Below, piece by piece: positions 47,034-54,880 of a DNA stretch of 64,000 bases; the stretch's first letter is position 1; each line of letters starts with the position of its first letter. Below the pieces are notes generated by a model. It searched no databases and was not told the origin of the DNA. It worked only from the letters and a program-made list of their open reading frames with translations. The stretch lies in contig PNAS01000013.1 of the NCBI GenBank assembly GCA_003169695.1, positions 17,795-81,794 on the forward strand, given 5' to 3'. Both the position numbers and the translations under genes were made by a program. The stretch comes from Spartobacteria bacterium (lineage in GTDB: Bacteria > Verrucomicrobiota > Verrucomicrobiia > Chthoniobacterales > UBA10450).

Positions 47034-48581
47034 ATGGTTAACTCTGCGCGGCTCACACGGCCACAACGCATGTCACCATCACCCGAACCCACCAACGGCA
47101 AGTTTATCCGCGGACTCGGCTTGCTGGACTCAACGATGCTCGTCGCCGGCTCGATGATCGGCTCGGGCATATTCATCGTTTCGTCAATCATTGCGCGCCA
47201 GGTCGGCTCGCCCGGTTGGCTGCTCGTAGTCTGGCTCGTCACCGGCCTTTTGACCCTGATGGCGGCGCTTTCCTACGGCGAGCTGGCCGCGATGATGCCG
47301 AAGGCTGGCGGCCAGTATGTTTACTTGCGCGAAGCATTCTCACCGCTCTGGGGTTTCCTTTACGGCTGGACTCTTTTTCTCGTAATTCAGACGGGCACCA
47401 TCGCGGCGGTCGCCGTCGGCTTCGCACGCTACATGGGCGTGCTCATTCCCTGGGTATCGGAGTCGAATTATCTAATCGCGCCCATCCGGTTCGGCGGCTA
47501 CGCGCTCTCGCTCTCGACTGCGCAATTCGTGGGCCTGGCCCTTATCGCGCTCCTCACGTTCATGAACACGCGCGGATTAAGACTTGGCAAGCTCGTGCAG
47601 AATGTTTTCACGACAGCGAAGACGGGCGCGCTCATCGCGCTAATCCTGCTCGGCATCGTCGTCGGTTGGAAATCGGGAGCGGGCGCCGCCAACTTCAGCG
47701 ACTTTTGGAGCTTGCGCGGCAATTTGCAGGATGTCGGTCAGGGCTTGACCGCCGCGACCGCGTTCGGTCTCTTCGTCGGAATCTGCGTGGCCCAGACGAA
47801 TTCGCTCTTTTCCGCGGACGCCTGGAACAACATTACTTTCACCGCCGGCGAGGTCATTAATCCGCGCCGCAACGTTCCGCTCTCATTGGCGTTCGGAACA
47901 ATCCTGGTCATCGGCCTCTATCTGCTCGCCAATGTCGCGTATCTGGTGGCTCTGCCTTTCGCGGCGATTCAGAATGCGCCGAGCGACCGCGTCGCTTCCG
48001 AAACGGCGAACGTGATTTTCCCCGGCGCCGGCGCGACCATCATGGCCATCGCGATCATGGTCTCGACGTTCGGCTGCAACAATGGACTGATCCTGGCGGG
48101 CGCGCGCGCCTACTACGCAATGGCGCGCGACGGTCTCTTTTTCCGCCGGGTAGGCAAGTTGAATAAGCAACACGTGCCTTCTTGGGGGCTCATCATTCAG
48201 GGCATCTGGGCCGGCGTCCTCGTCCTCCCGCGCACCGTGAAGACAGACGCTGCCGGAACGGTTACCGGCTATGGGAACCTTTACGGCAACCTGCTCGACT
48301 ACGTCATTTCGGCCGCGCTCATCTTTTACATCCTGACGATCATCGGCATCTTTGTGCTCCGCCGGAAACGACCCGACGCCGAGCGCCCCTACAAAGCTTT
48401 CGGTTACCCGATCGTCCCCGCTCTTTACATAATCGGCGCGTCCGTAATTCTCCTGGTCCTCTTTATCTATCAGACGGCGACGACCTGGCCCGGCCTGCTC
48501 ATCGTCCTTGCGGGCGTGCCGGTCTATTTCCTCTGGCGGATATCAAATGCTGGGGCGCCGTCAGGCGACCAGGAGACTTAG
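47034..48581 (+). CDS. APC-family amino acid permease, 515 aa
   Basis: About 12-14 transmembrane helices. The N-terminal helix 1 motif GSMIGSGIFIVSS and the later EVINPRRNVPLSLAFGT segment are typical of the amino acid/polyamine/organocation superfamily. The C-terminal domain carries RKRPDAERPYKAFGYPIVPALY, a common cytosolic-loop motif of these permeases. Substrate unknown (amino acid or peptide-derived). The long hydrophilic N-terminal tail (about 30 residues) means a downstream start cannot be excluded. It follows the solute-binding lipoprotein by 88 bp on the same strand. Confidence 0.88.
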   Translation: MVNSARLTRPQRMSPSPEPTNGKFIRGLGLLDSTMLVAGSMIGSGIFIVSSIIARQVGSPGWLLVVWLVTGLLTLMAALSYGELAAMMPKAGGQYVYLREAFSPLWGFLYGWTLFLVIQTGTIAAVAVGFARYMGVLIPWVSESNYLIAPIRFGGYALSLSTAQFVGLALIALLTFMNTRGLRLGKLVQNVFTTAKTGALIALILLGIVVGWKSGAGAANFSDFWSLRGNLQDVGQGLTAATAFGLFVGICVAQTNSLFSADAWNNITFTAGEVINPRRNVPLSLAFGTILVIGLYLLANVAYLVALPFAAIQNAPSDRVASETANVIFPGAGATIMAIAIMVSTFGCNNGLILAGARAYYAMARDGLFFRRVGKLNKQHVPSWGLIIQGIWAGVLVLPRTVKTDAAGTVTGYGNLYGNLLDYVISAALIFYILTIIGIFVLRRKRPDAERPYKAFGYPIVPALYIIGASVILLVLFIYQTATTWPGLLIVLAGVPVYFLWRISNAGAPSGDQET

Positions 48582-48636
48582 CGAAATCGAAACCACTTCA
48601 CCGCAATAACAACTCAAAAAAGAAGAGAGCGAACGC

Positions 48637-50142
48637 ATGGCAAATCTATTCGCAACGAAGCCGGTCGATAAGTTGATGGCAGAGGCAGCGGAAGTCGGCG
48701 AACACAGCTTGAAACGCTCGCTCGGGCCGGTGAACCTCATCGCGCTCGGTGTCGGGGGAATCATCGGCGCGGGTCTCTTTGTGCGCACCGCCGCCGCGAT
48801 TGCTGATCGGGCAGGTCCATCGGTTGTGCTTGCGTTCATCGTCGCCGGCATCGGCTGCGCGTTTGCGGGCCTCTGTTACGCGGAATTCGCATCGATGATT
48901 CCCGTGGCCGGCAGTGCCTACACGTATTCGTACGCGACGATGGGCGAGCTTGTGGCGTGGATCATCGGCTGGGATTTGATTCTCGAATATGCGGTCGCCG
49001 CGTCGACGGTCGCCATCGCCTGGAGCGAGTATGCGAATCGCGTGCTCGATTGGTTCGGGTTGAAGATGCCATACCAATGGACGCATTCGCCTTTCGAGCA
49101 TGATCTAACCGGGACGCACGGGATCATGAATATCCCGGCGGTTGTTATTCTCCTTCTGCTTACACTTTTGCTAATCCGCGGCACGAAGGAATCGGCTTTC
49201 GTTAATGGTGTCATCGTTGTCCTGAAAGTGAGCATCGTCCTGCTCTTCATCGGTATCGGCTGGGGCTTCATTAATCCGGCGAACCACACGCCGTTGATTC
49301 CCGCGGCGACTACCTACACAACCCCGCAAGGTATCACTCACGCTTACGGCGGGATCCTTGGAATTCTGGGGGCGGCCGGGGTGGTCTTCTTCGCCTATAT
49401 CGGGTTCGATGCGGTTTCGACTGCGGCGCAGGAAGCACGGAATCCGAAGCGCGACATGCCGATCGGCATTCTGGGATCGCTCGTCTTCTGCACCATTCTT
49501 TACGTGCTCTTCTCCTGGGTGCTAAGTGGCGTGGCGACGGTCCAGGATTTTCGCGCAGCCGGTCGTGAAGCGTCGGTCGCATTTGCGATCTCTAAATATA
49601 TGCCCGGTTACGAGTGGCTTTCGAAGTCAGTGACGGTGGCTATTCTCGCCGGGTTTTCGTCGGTCATCCTCGTGATGTTGCTCGGGCAATCACGCGTCTT
49701 CTTTTCGATGAGTCGGGACGGACTTGTGCCAAGGATTTTTTCCGATGTGCATCCGCGGTTCAGGACGCCCTACAAATCGAACCTGCTCTTCTTCGTCTTC
49801 ACCGGCCTGCTGGCGGCTCTTGTTCCGGCAGACGTCACCGGTGAAATGACCAGCATCGGAACCCTCTTCGCTTTCATTCTGGTTTGCGCCGGCGTGTGGA
49901 TCATGCGGGTGAAACGTCCTGACCTGGAACGCGGATTCCGGGTGCCGGCGGTGCCCGTTGTCTCGATCCTCGGGATCGTCGTCTGCGGCGCGATGATCTA
50001 CGGCCTCGGATGGACGAACTGGATGCGGTTGATCGTCTGGCTCCTGATCGGGTTCATCTTCTACTTTGGCTACGGCAAGAGCCACAGCCGAATCAACGCA
50101 CCACCACCGGAAATGCCGGAGGGAATTAAGCTGAACAAGTAG
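48637..50142 (+). CDS. APC-family (CAT-like) amino acid permease, 501 aa
   Basis: ATG at 48637 with AAAGAAGAGAG upstream. Twelve or more helices. The N-terminus reads LKRSLGPVNLIALGVGGIIGAGLFVRTAAAIAD with the G-x-I-I-G-A-G-x-F substrate-binding motif; helix 6 carries FFAYIGFDAVSTAAQEARNPKRDMPIGI, the motif of YfnA/cationic amino acid transporter-like permeases. It shares little sequence with the permease at 47034, so the pair is not a recent duplication. It ends in a short tail after helix 12. Probably in the same transcript as the two genes before it. Confidence 0.9.
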   Translation: MANLFATKPVDKLMAEAAEVGEHSLKRSLGPVNLIALGVGGIIGAGLFVRTAAAIADRAGPSVVLAFIVAGIGCAFAGLCYAEFASMIPVAGSAYTYSYATMGELVAWIIGWDLILEYAVAASTVAIAWSEYANRVLDWFGLKMPYQWTHSPFEHDLTGTHGIMNIPAVVILLLLTLLLIRGTKESAFVNGVIVVLKVSIVLLFIGIGWGFINPANHTPLIPAATTYTTPQGITHAYGGILGILGAAGVVFFAYIGFDAVSTAAQEARNPKRDMPIGILGSLVFCTILYVLFSWVLSGVATVQDFRAAGREASVAFAISKYMPGYEWLSKSVTVAILAGFSSVILVMLLGQSRVFFSMSRDGLVPRIFSDVHPRFRTPYKSNLLFFVFTGLLAALVPADVTGEMTSIGTLFAFILVCAGVWIMRVKRPDLERGFRVPAVPVVSILGIVVCGAMIYGLGWTNWMRLIVWLLIGFIFYFGYGKSHSRINAPPPEMPEGIKLNK

Positions 50143-50227
50143 GTTACCTGCAGCCGCTTCGCTTTCCGAGGCGTGGTATTGGCGCGAAGAATTTCGTCAC
50201 GACGCCCACCGAGCGGCGGTTACAGGA

Positions 50228-51154
50228 TCACATCCGGCTCGAGGCGCCGAAGCCGAGGATCGATTCGATCCGCTGGCGCGTCGCGAAAGCGTCTTCGGAA
50301 TTTCGTAAGCGCGAGCGCTGTAGCGCATCGGTGTCGGACAAACCGCCGTCGATGGCACGAAGAAGTTCGCGGTCAAAACCTGTCAGGGGCGCACCACCGG
50401 GAATGTCGGCACGTTCCTGCAAGCGACCGACGATTTCAACCAGGGCATCGCCATCGTATTTCGACGCACGAAAAGCATCGACCATGCGCTGGAAGCTCAA
50501 GTGAAAGGGTACTGTCGCGACATCGATGGAGTCGCTTTCAGAAACATCGTCTGGCGGCGTCAGGATCGCGTCCGAGGTTGCGACGGAATTCCAAACGTCC
50601 GCGGGCTCGTGATAGCCGAGCTCGATTCGATAAGTGCTGCGCGCCTGAGAGACAGCGACGCAATGGTTCCCGGCAAACGGTTCCACAGTTACTTTGGTTT
50701 CCTCACTGCCATCGTCGGAGATAACGCGGAGATGCACCTTGCGGTCGGCCGGCGGTTTGTTCCCAAAGGTGCCCTGCCAATCGATTTCCCAATAGGCGAA
50801 AAGCGTGTGTGAATCTCGCGCGATTCCAAATAGAAAGGAGCGCCCGTAGGAGCACGGAAGTTCTCCGAGGTTTTCGTAATCCCGGGAGGGACCACGCGAC
50901 GATTGCTCCCGCGATTCCAGTAGAATGACCGGGCGATTCGAAAGAACGAACGCAGCGCCGCCACTTTGTTCGTCGTTTTCTTGCATCCTTTCGTCATTCG
51001 CGACGTTCAGGAGGTCCGGAGCTTCCATACCGCGACGATACACAAATTTCCCGGCAGCGATAGCGACAGCAATTCTAGAGCGAGAAGAAGTTTCTCCGAA
51101 CTGCCGACACGCACCCTTGTCGCGCGACGTGCATCCTGGCGATATCATCGACAT
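50228..51154 (-). CDS. DUF4912-domain protein, up to 308 aa
   Basis: Residues about 95-200 carry the DUF4912 signature: GELPCSYGRSFLFGIARDSHTLFAYWEIDW, with the LP-x-x-Y-G and FAYWEI blocks, then alternating strands and SYRIELGYH-type segments. The C-terminus is charged and helical. The role of this domain is not established. The first 42 residues from ATG 51154 are Ser/Arg/Cys-rich and unlike the rest; ATG 51028 (MEAPDLLNVANDERM) is an alternative start giving 266 residues. Divergent from the lipid-kinase operon and convergent with the permease genes. Confidence 0.75.
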   Translation of the reverse strand: MSMISPGCTSRDKGACRQFGETSSRSRIAVAIAAGKFVYRRGMEAPDLLNVANDERMQENDEQSGGAAFVLSNRPVILLESREQSSRGPSRDYENLGELPCSYGRSFLFGIARDSHTLFAYWEIDWQGTFGNKPPADRKVHLRVISDDGSEETKVTVEPFAGNHCVAVSQARSTYRIELGYHEPADVWNSVATSDAILTPPDDVSESDSIDVATVPFHLSFQRMVDAFRASKYDGDALVEIVGRLQERADIPGGAPLTGFDRELLRAIDGGLSDTDALQRSRLRNSEDAFATRQRIESILGFGASSRM

Positions 51155-51271
51155 GGAAATTCGGCTGCAAGCAGTCGGCCGGAACGTCCGATTTTTCCTG
51201 CTTCCACGACCGTAATTCGTTGCGGCGTGGTTCGCAGTAGAACAATCTCTTCGCGTTCCCGTTCACAAGAG

Positions 51272-52159
51272 ATGGCCAGGACGTTTGTTATCTTAAATCC
51301 GGCAGCTGGCTCGGTGAAGGATGTCGATGCGCTGGTGGAGCGCATTCAGCATCTTCCCGACGTGGAAGTGTGCATCACCGCGAAGGCCGGCGCGGCCGTG
51401 AAATCCACTAGACGCGCGCTTCGCAAAGGTTGCGCGATGATCGTCGCCGCGGGGGGAGACGGGACGTTAAACGAGGTCGTCAACGGACTCCGCGAGGATG
51501 CCTCCACTGTGGCCGTGGGGCTAATTCCGCTCGGCACCGGGAACGATTTCGCTCGCACGCTTGGTCTGCCGACTAATGTCGATGAAGCGATCGCCGTGCT
51601 CCTTGCCGGCCATACTCGCGCGATTGACCTGGTACGTGTTACAAGTGATGAAGTGCGCTACTTCGTTAACGTCTCCGCCGGCGGATTCAGCGGACTCGTG
51701 CATGAGAAGTTAACTCCCGAAATGAAGAAAACCTGGGGCCCGCTCGCCTATTTGCGCAGCGCCGCCGCAGCGCTGCCGGATTTGCGTGCCTACCGCACCA
51801 CCTTGTCGCTCGACAAGAAGAAGCCGCTCACTCTTAGCTTATATAACGTCGTGATCGCAAATGGGCGCTACGTCGCCGGTGGCCGGCAGATCGCCCCGAA
51901 GGCTTCGATCGATGACGGATTACTCGATATCATTTTGATCCAGGAACGCTCGACCGCTGAACTCGCGCTTCTTGCCGCGCAGGTGGCGCTTGGTAATCAT
52001 CTCTCCAGCGATGCGATTGTTTTCCGCCGCGCGGCAAAAGTAACCGTGAATTCGCGACCGGGGATGTGGTTCAATGTGGACGGCGAACTGGTCGGGAACG
52101 AGCCGGCTCAGTTTGAGGTGCTGCCGCGTGCGTTGCAGTTCGTCGTCCCCGCGCCATGA
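51272..52159 (+). CDS. Diacylglycerol kinase-family lipid kinase (DagK/YegS-like), 295 aa
   Basis: Cytosolic lipid kinase fold: ILNPAAGSVKDVDAL, AAGGDGTLNEVVNGL (nucleotide-binding GGDGT), LIPLGTGNDFARTLGL, NVSAGGFSGLVHEK, and the C-terminal beta-sandwich with RYVAGGRQIAPKASIDDGLLDIILI and GMWFNVDGELVG. These match YegS/DagK-like phosphatidylglycerol or diacylglycerol kinases. The start at ATG 51272 gives the normal length; longer frames to 50966 run through the divergent gene. First of a coupled trio; its stop overlaps the rfaE2 start (ATGA). Confidence 0.92.
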   Translation: MARTFVILNPAAGSVKDVDALVERIQHLPDVEVCITAKAGAAVKSTRRALRKGCAMIVAAGGDGTLNEVVNGLREDASTVAVGLIPLGTGNDFARTLGLPTNVDEAIAVLLAGHTRAIDLVRVTSDEVRYFVNVSAGGFSGLVHEKLTPEMKKTWGPLAYLRSAAAALPDLRAYRTTLSLDKKKPLTLSLYNVVIANGRYVAGGRQIAPKASIDDGLLDIILIQERSTAELALLAAQVALGNHLSSDAIVFRRAAKVTVNSRPGMWFNVDGELVGNEPAQFEVLPRALQFVVPAP

Positions 52160-52644
52160 GTGAAAAAATTGTTAATCCAGATCGTCTTGCGGCCATCGCC
52201 GATTCGTTGCGTGCGCAAGGCCGCAAGCTTGTGCTAACGAATGGCTGCTTTGATCTGCTGCACGTCGGACACGTTCGCTACCTCCAGGCCGCGCGTGCGT
52301 TCGGCGATGTGCTCGCGGTTGCAATCAACGGCGATGATTCGGTTCGCGTGCTGAAAGGGGCAGGCCGTCCCCTGAACACCGAAAGTGGTCGGGCCGAAAT
52401 CATCGCGGCACTCGAGTGTGTGGACCATGTCGTCCTTTTTCCGGAGGTGCGCGTGACACGTCTGATCGAAAAAGTGCGTCCTGCCATTTATGTCAAAGGC
52501 GGCGATTACACTCCAGCTTCGTTGCATCCGGAAGAACTTGCGGCGCTGGAAAAAATCGGCGCTGAGATTCGGATCCTGCCGTTCGAGCCGGGTCATTCAA
52601 CGTCGGGACTGATCGAGAGGATGAAAAAAAATCCATCCGGATGA
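52156..52644 (+). CDS. rfaE2: ADP-heptose synthase adenylyltransferase (RfaE domain 2), 162 aa
   Basis: Transfers AMP to D-glycero-beta-D-manno-heptose 1-phosphate to give the ADP-heptose precursor of LPS core. Single nucleotidyltransferase domain: VLTNGCFDLLHVGHVRYLQAA with the H-x-G-H motif, AINGDDSVRVLKGAGRP, and VKGGDYTPASLHPEE near the active site. The kinase domain (domain 1) is not fused here, consistent with the split rfaE1/rfaE2 organisation. ATG overlaps the lipid kinase stop, and its own stop overlaps purN (both ATGA), so all three are translated together. Indicates an LPS-making Gram-negative. Confidence 0.95.
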   Translation: MSEKIVNPDRLAAIADSLRAQGRKLVLTNGCFDLLHVGHVRYLQAARAFGDVLAVAINGDDSVRVLKGAGRPLNTESGRAEIIAALECVDHVVLFPEVRVTRLIEKVRPAIYVKGGDYTPASLHPEELAALEKIGAEIRILPFEPGHSTSGLIERMKKNPSG

Positions 52645-53219
52645 GCCGTCTCGTGATTGGAATTCTTGGATCGGGAAAAGGAAGCAACTGCCGCGCGATT
52701 CTTGAGCAGATTAGCGCACAGAAGCTGGCGGCGGACGCGCGCCTCGTTGTTTCCGACGTGTTCGACGCGGGAATTCTGGATATCGCGCGCGAATTCGGCG
52801 TGCCGAACGCTTATCTTCCACCGGGGAAATTTCGCACCCGACTCGAACCGGCGGTCGAGATGGAATTGGTGAAAATGCTCGAGACCGCAGGAGTGGACCT
52901 GGTGGTTCTCGCTGGTTTTATGCGCGTGCTCAAAGAGCCGATGCTCAACGCATTTCCCCATCGCATCATCAACTTACATCCTTCGCTGCTGCCAAAGTTC
53001 CCCGGCATGGAAGCGTGGAGGCAGGCGCTTGCCGCCGGCGAGAAATTGACGGGATGCACTGTTCACTACGTCGATGCCGGAATCGACAGCGGCGAAATTA
53101 TTGCGCAGCGAAAAGTCCCGGTCCTGCCTAACGACACTCCGGAATCTTTGCATGCCCGCATTCAGACCGCCGAGCGCAAACTCTACCCGGAAGTGATCAG
53201 CAGATTTTGCGGACCGTAG
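52641..53219 (+). CDS. purN: Phosphoribosylglycinamide formyltransferase PurN, 192 aa
   Basis: Third purine-synthesis step: formyl transfer from 10-formyl-tetrahydrofolate to GAR. Signatures: ILGSGKGSNCRAILE (phosphate-binding), RIINLHPSLLPKFPGMEAW (catalytic Asn and His), and HYVDAGIDSGEIIAQRKVPV with the active Asp. Normal length. Coupled by ATGA to rfaE2, and convergent with gpsA 10 bp away. A CCTAACGA octamer (53127-53134) lies in the C-terminal coding part, read as Leu-Pro-Asn-Asp. Confidence 0.96.
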   Translation: MSRLVIGILGSGKGSNCRAILEQISAQKLAADARLVVSDVFDAGILDIAREFGVPNAYLPPGKFRTRLEPAVEMELVKMLETAGVDLVVLAGFMRVLKEPMLNAFPHRIINLHPSLLPKFPGMEAWRQALAAGEKLTGCTVHYVDAGIDSGEIIAQRKVPVLPNDTPESLHARIQTAERKLYPEVISRFCGP

Positions 53220-53228
53220 GCGTCTGGC

Positions 53229-54230
53229 TCAGACCCGCTCCGCTTTTTGATCTCGTCCGAGAAGCTCCTGCATGGCTTGGTCCGGCCGCTTCCCTTCATA
53301 AAGAACGGAATAAATCTGGTCGATGATCGGCGTATCGACATTGAGCTTTCGGGCGCATTCGTAGGCGCTTTTCGACGTCGGAATCCCCTCCGCCACCATG
53401 TGCGTGCCGGAAAGAATTTGTTCCAGCGTCTCGCCGCGCCCAAGCTTTTCTCCCACGCGCCGATTGCGGCTGTGCTGACTAAAGCAAGTGGCAATTAGAT
53501 CCCCGGCGCCGCTCAATCCATAGAAGGTCCTCGGGTTTCCACCCATGGCCGTGCCGAGCCGCAAAAGCTCCGCCAGCGAACGAGTGACGAGCGCCGCCTT
53601 CGAGTTGTCGCCGAGGCCGAAGCCATCGCTCACGCCGGCTGGAATCGCGAAAACATTCTTTAACGCGCCGCCCAGCTCGATGCCGATCGTCTCATCGCTC
53701 GAATAAATGCGGAACCGTTCGCTGCCCAAATGCCGCTGAAGTTCCTCGGCACATTCCGCCACCGGGCAACCAAGAACGGTGGCGGTGGGAAGGTCGCGCG
53801 AAACTTCCACGGCCAGATTAGGACCGGAGATAACGGCGACTGTGTTCTGCGGAAAGATCTCCTCAAGGATCTGACTCATCCGCATCCCGGTGCCGTGTTC
53901 GATGCCTTTTGTGCCACTCAAAAGCACAACCTTGGAGCCTGAGAGCGAAGCGCGAAGCTGATTGGCGACGGACCGCAAAGCGATCGAAGGTGTGACGAAA
54001 ACGATCAGATCAGCATCCGCGCAATCCGTAATGTCGCTCGTGATGCTGATTGATTCGGGAAGCTTGATACCACGGAGATAGTCTGGGTTTTCGCGCGTGG
54101 CCCGAACCTTCTCTGTTCGGGCAGGGTCGTGGCCCCAAAGCGTAATTTCATTTCCTTGCTTTGACCAGAGGACGGCAAGCGCGGTTCCCCAGCCACCCGC
54201 TCCCACAATTGCAGTTCGCTGAATGTTCAT
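53229..54230 (-). CDS. gpsA: NAD(P)-dependent glycerol-3-phosphate dehydrogenase GpsA, 333 aa
   Basis: Makes sn-glycerol-3-phosphate from dihydroxyacetone phosphate for phospholipid synthesis. The N-terminal Rossmann fold GAGGWGTALAVLWSKQG, the substrate/active region VVLLSGTKGIEHGTG and ISGPNLAVEVSRDLPTATV, and the catalytic-Lys segment GGALKNVFAIPAGVSDGFGLGDN are all present. Length is usual. It is the last gene of mnmG-plsY-gpsA; ATG 54230 overlaps the plsY stop by 4 bp, so G3P synthesis and its acylation are coupled. Confidence 0.96.
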   Translation of the reverse strand: MNIQRTAIVGAGGWGTALAVLWSKQGNEITLWGHDPARTEKVRATRENPDYLRGIKLPESISITSDITDCADADLIVFVTPSIALRSVANQLRASLSGSKVVLLSGTKGIEHGTGMRMSQILEEIFPQNTVAVISGPNLAVEVSRDLPTATVLGCPVAECAEELQRHLGSERFRIYSSDETIGIELGGALKNVFAIPAGVSDGFGLGDNSKAALVTRSLAELLRLGTAMGGNPRTFYGLSGAGDLIATCFSQHSRNRRVGEKLGRGETLEQILSGTHMVAEGIPTSKSAYECARKLNVDTPIIDQIYSVLYEGKRPDQAMQELLGRDQKAERV

Positions 54231-54856
54231 TTGCGGGTGAAGCGTTGTTCCGTTCCCTTAAGAAGACGAGAAAAATTCGAACGGTGTCTCCACACGACCA
54301 GAATCGCCAATACCGTAGAAAAATAGAGAAGCGCGACGCCATCGACCATTTCCCAGTGAATCAACAAAGCGACCGTCGCCGGCAGAGCCGATGCGGCAAC
54401 GAGCGAGGCTACTGACACGTAGCGCGTTATCTCAAATACAACTACCCAGACAAGGAATATGATCACTGCGGCGAGCGGCATCAGGCCGAAAATCGCGCCG
54501 GCAGAAGTCGCCACGCCCTTGCCACCTTTGAATCCAAGCCAGATCGGAAAGGTATGCCCAACGACGCACATGACCGCAGCAAGGATCGCAAAGTAGACCG
54601 CGTGCGGGCGCGTGAAGCTGAGGTGCTCCGCCAAGAAGAATGCAAGCCGGACGGCTGCGAATCCTTTGAACGCATCCACGAAGAAAACCGTGTAACCCCA
54701 CGGCTTTCCCAAGACGCGAAGAACATTCGTTGCTCCGATATTCCCGCTCCCAACAGAACGGACATCAACCCCCGCGATACGTCCGGCAAAATACCCCGCC
54801 GGGAACGATCCGAACAGGTAACCAAGGCAACAAACTGCGAGCACAAGAAACCACAC
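54227..54856 (-). CDS. plsY: Acyl-phosphate:glycerol-3-phosphate acyltransferase PlsY, 209 aa
   Basis: Integral membrane acyltransferase that forms lysophosphatidic acid from acyl-phosphate and G3P. Motifs: GYLFGSFPAGYFAGRIAGVDVRSVGSGNIGATNVLR (motif 1, S-x-x-x-G), a second glycine-rich loop GHTFPIWLGFKGGKGVATSAG, and the later helix pair. Five to six helices. Length typical. It lies 24 bp downstream of mnmG and overlaps gpsA, forming a phospholipid-entry cassette behind a tRNA-modification gene. Confidence 0.95.
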   Translation of the reverse strand: MWFLVLAVCCLGYLFGSFPAGYFAGRIAGVDVRSVGSGNIGATNVLRVLGKPWGYTVFFVDAFKGFAAVRLAFFLAEHLSFTRPHAVYFAILAAVMCVVGHTFPIWLGFKGGKGVATSAGAIFGLMPLAAVIIFLVWVVVFEITRYVSVASLVAASALPATVALLIHWEMVDGVALLYFSTVLAILVVWRHRSNFSRLLKGTEQRFTRK

Positions 54857-54880
54857 GGTAATGAATTGCTTCGTGTTACG

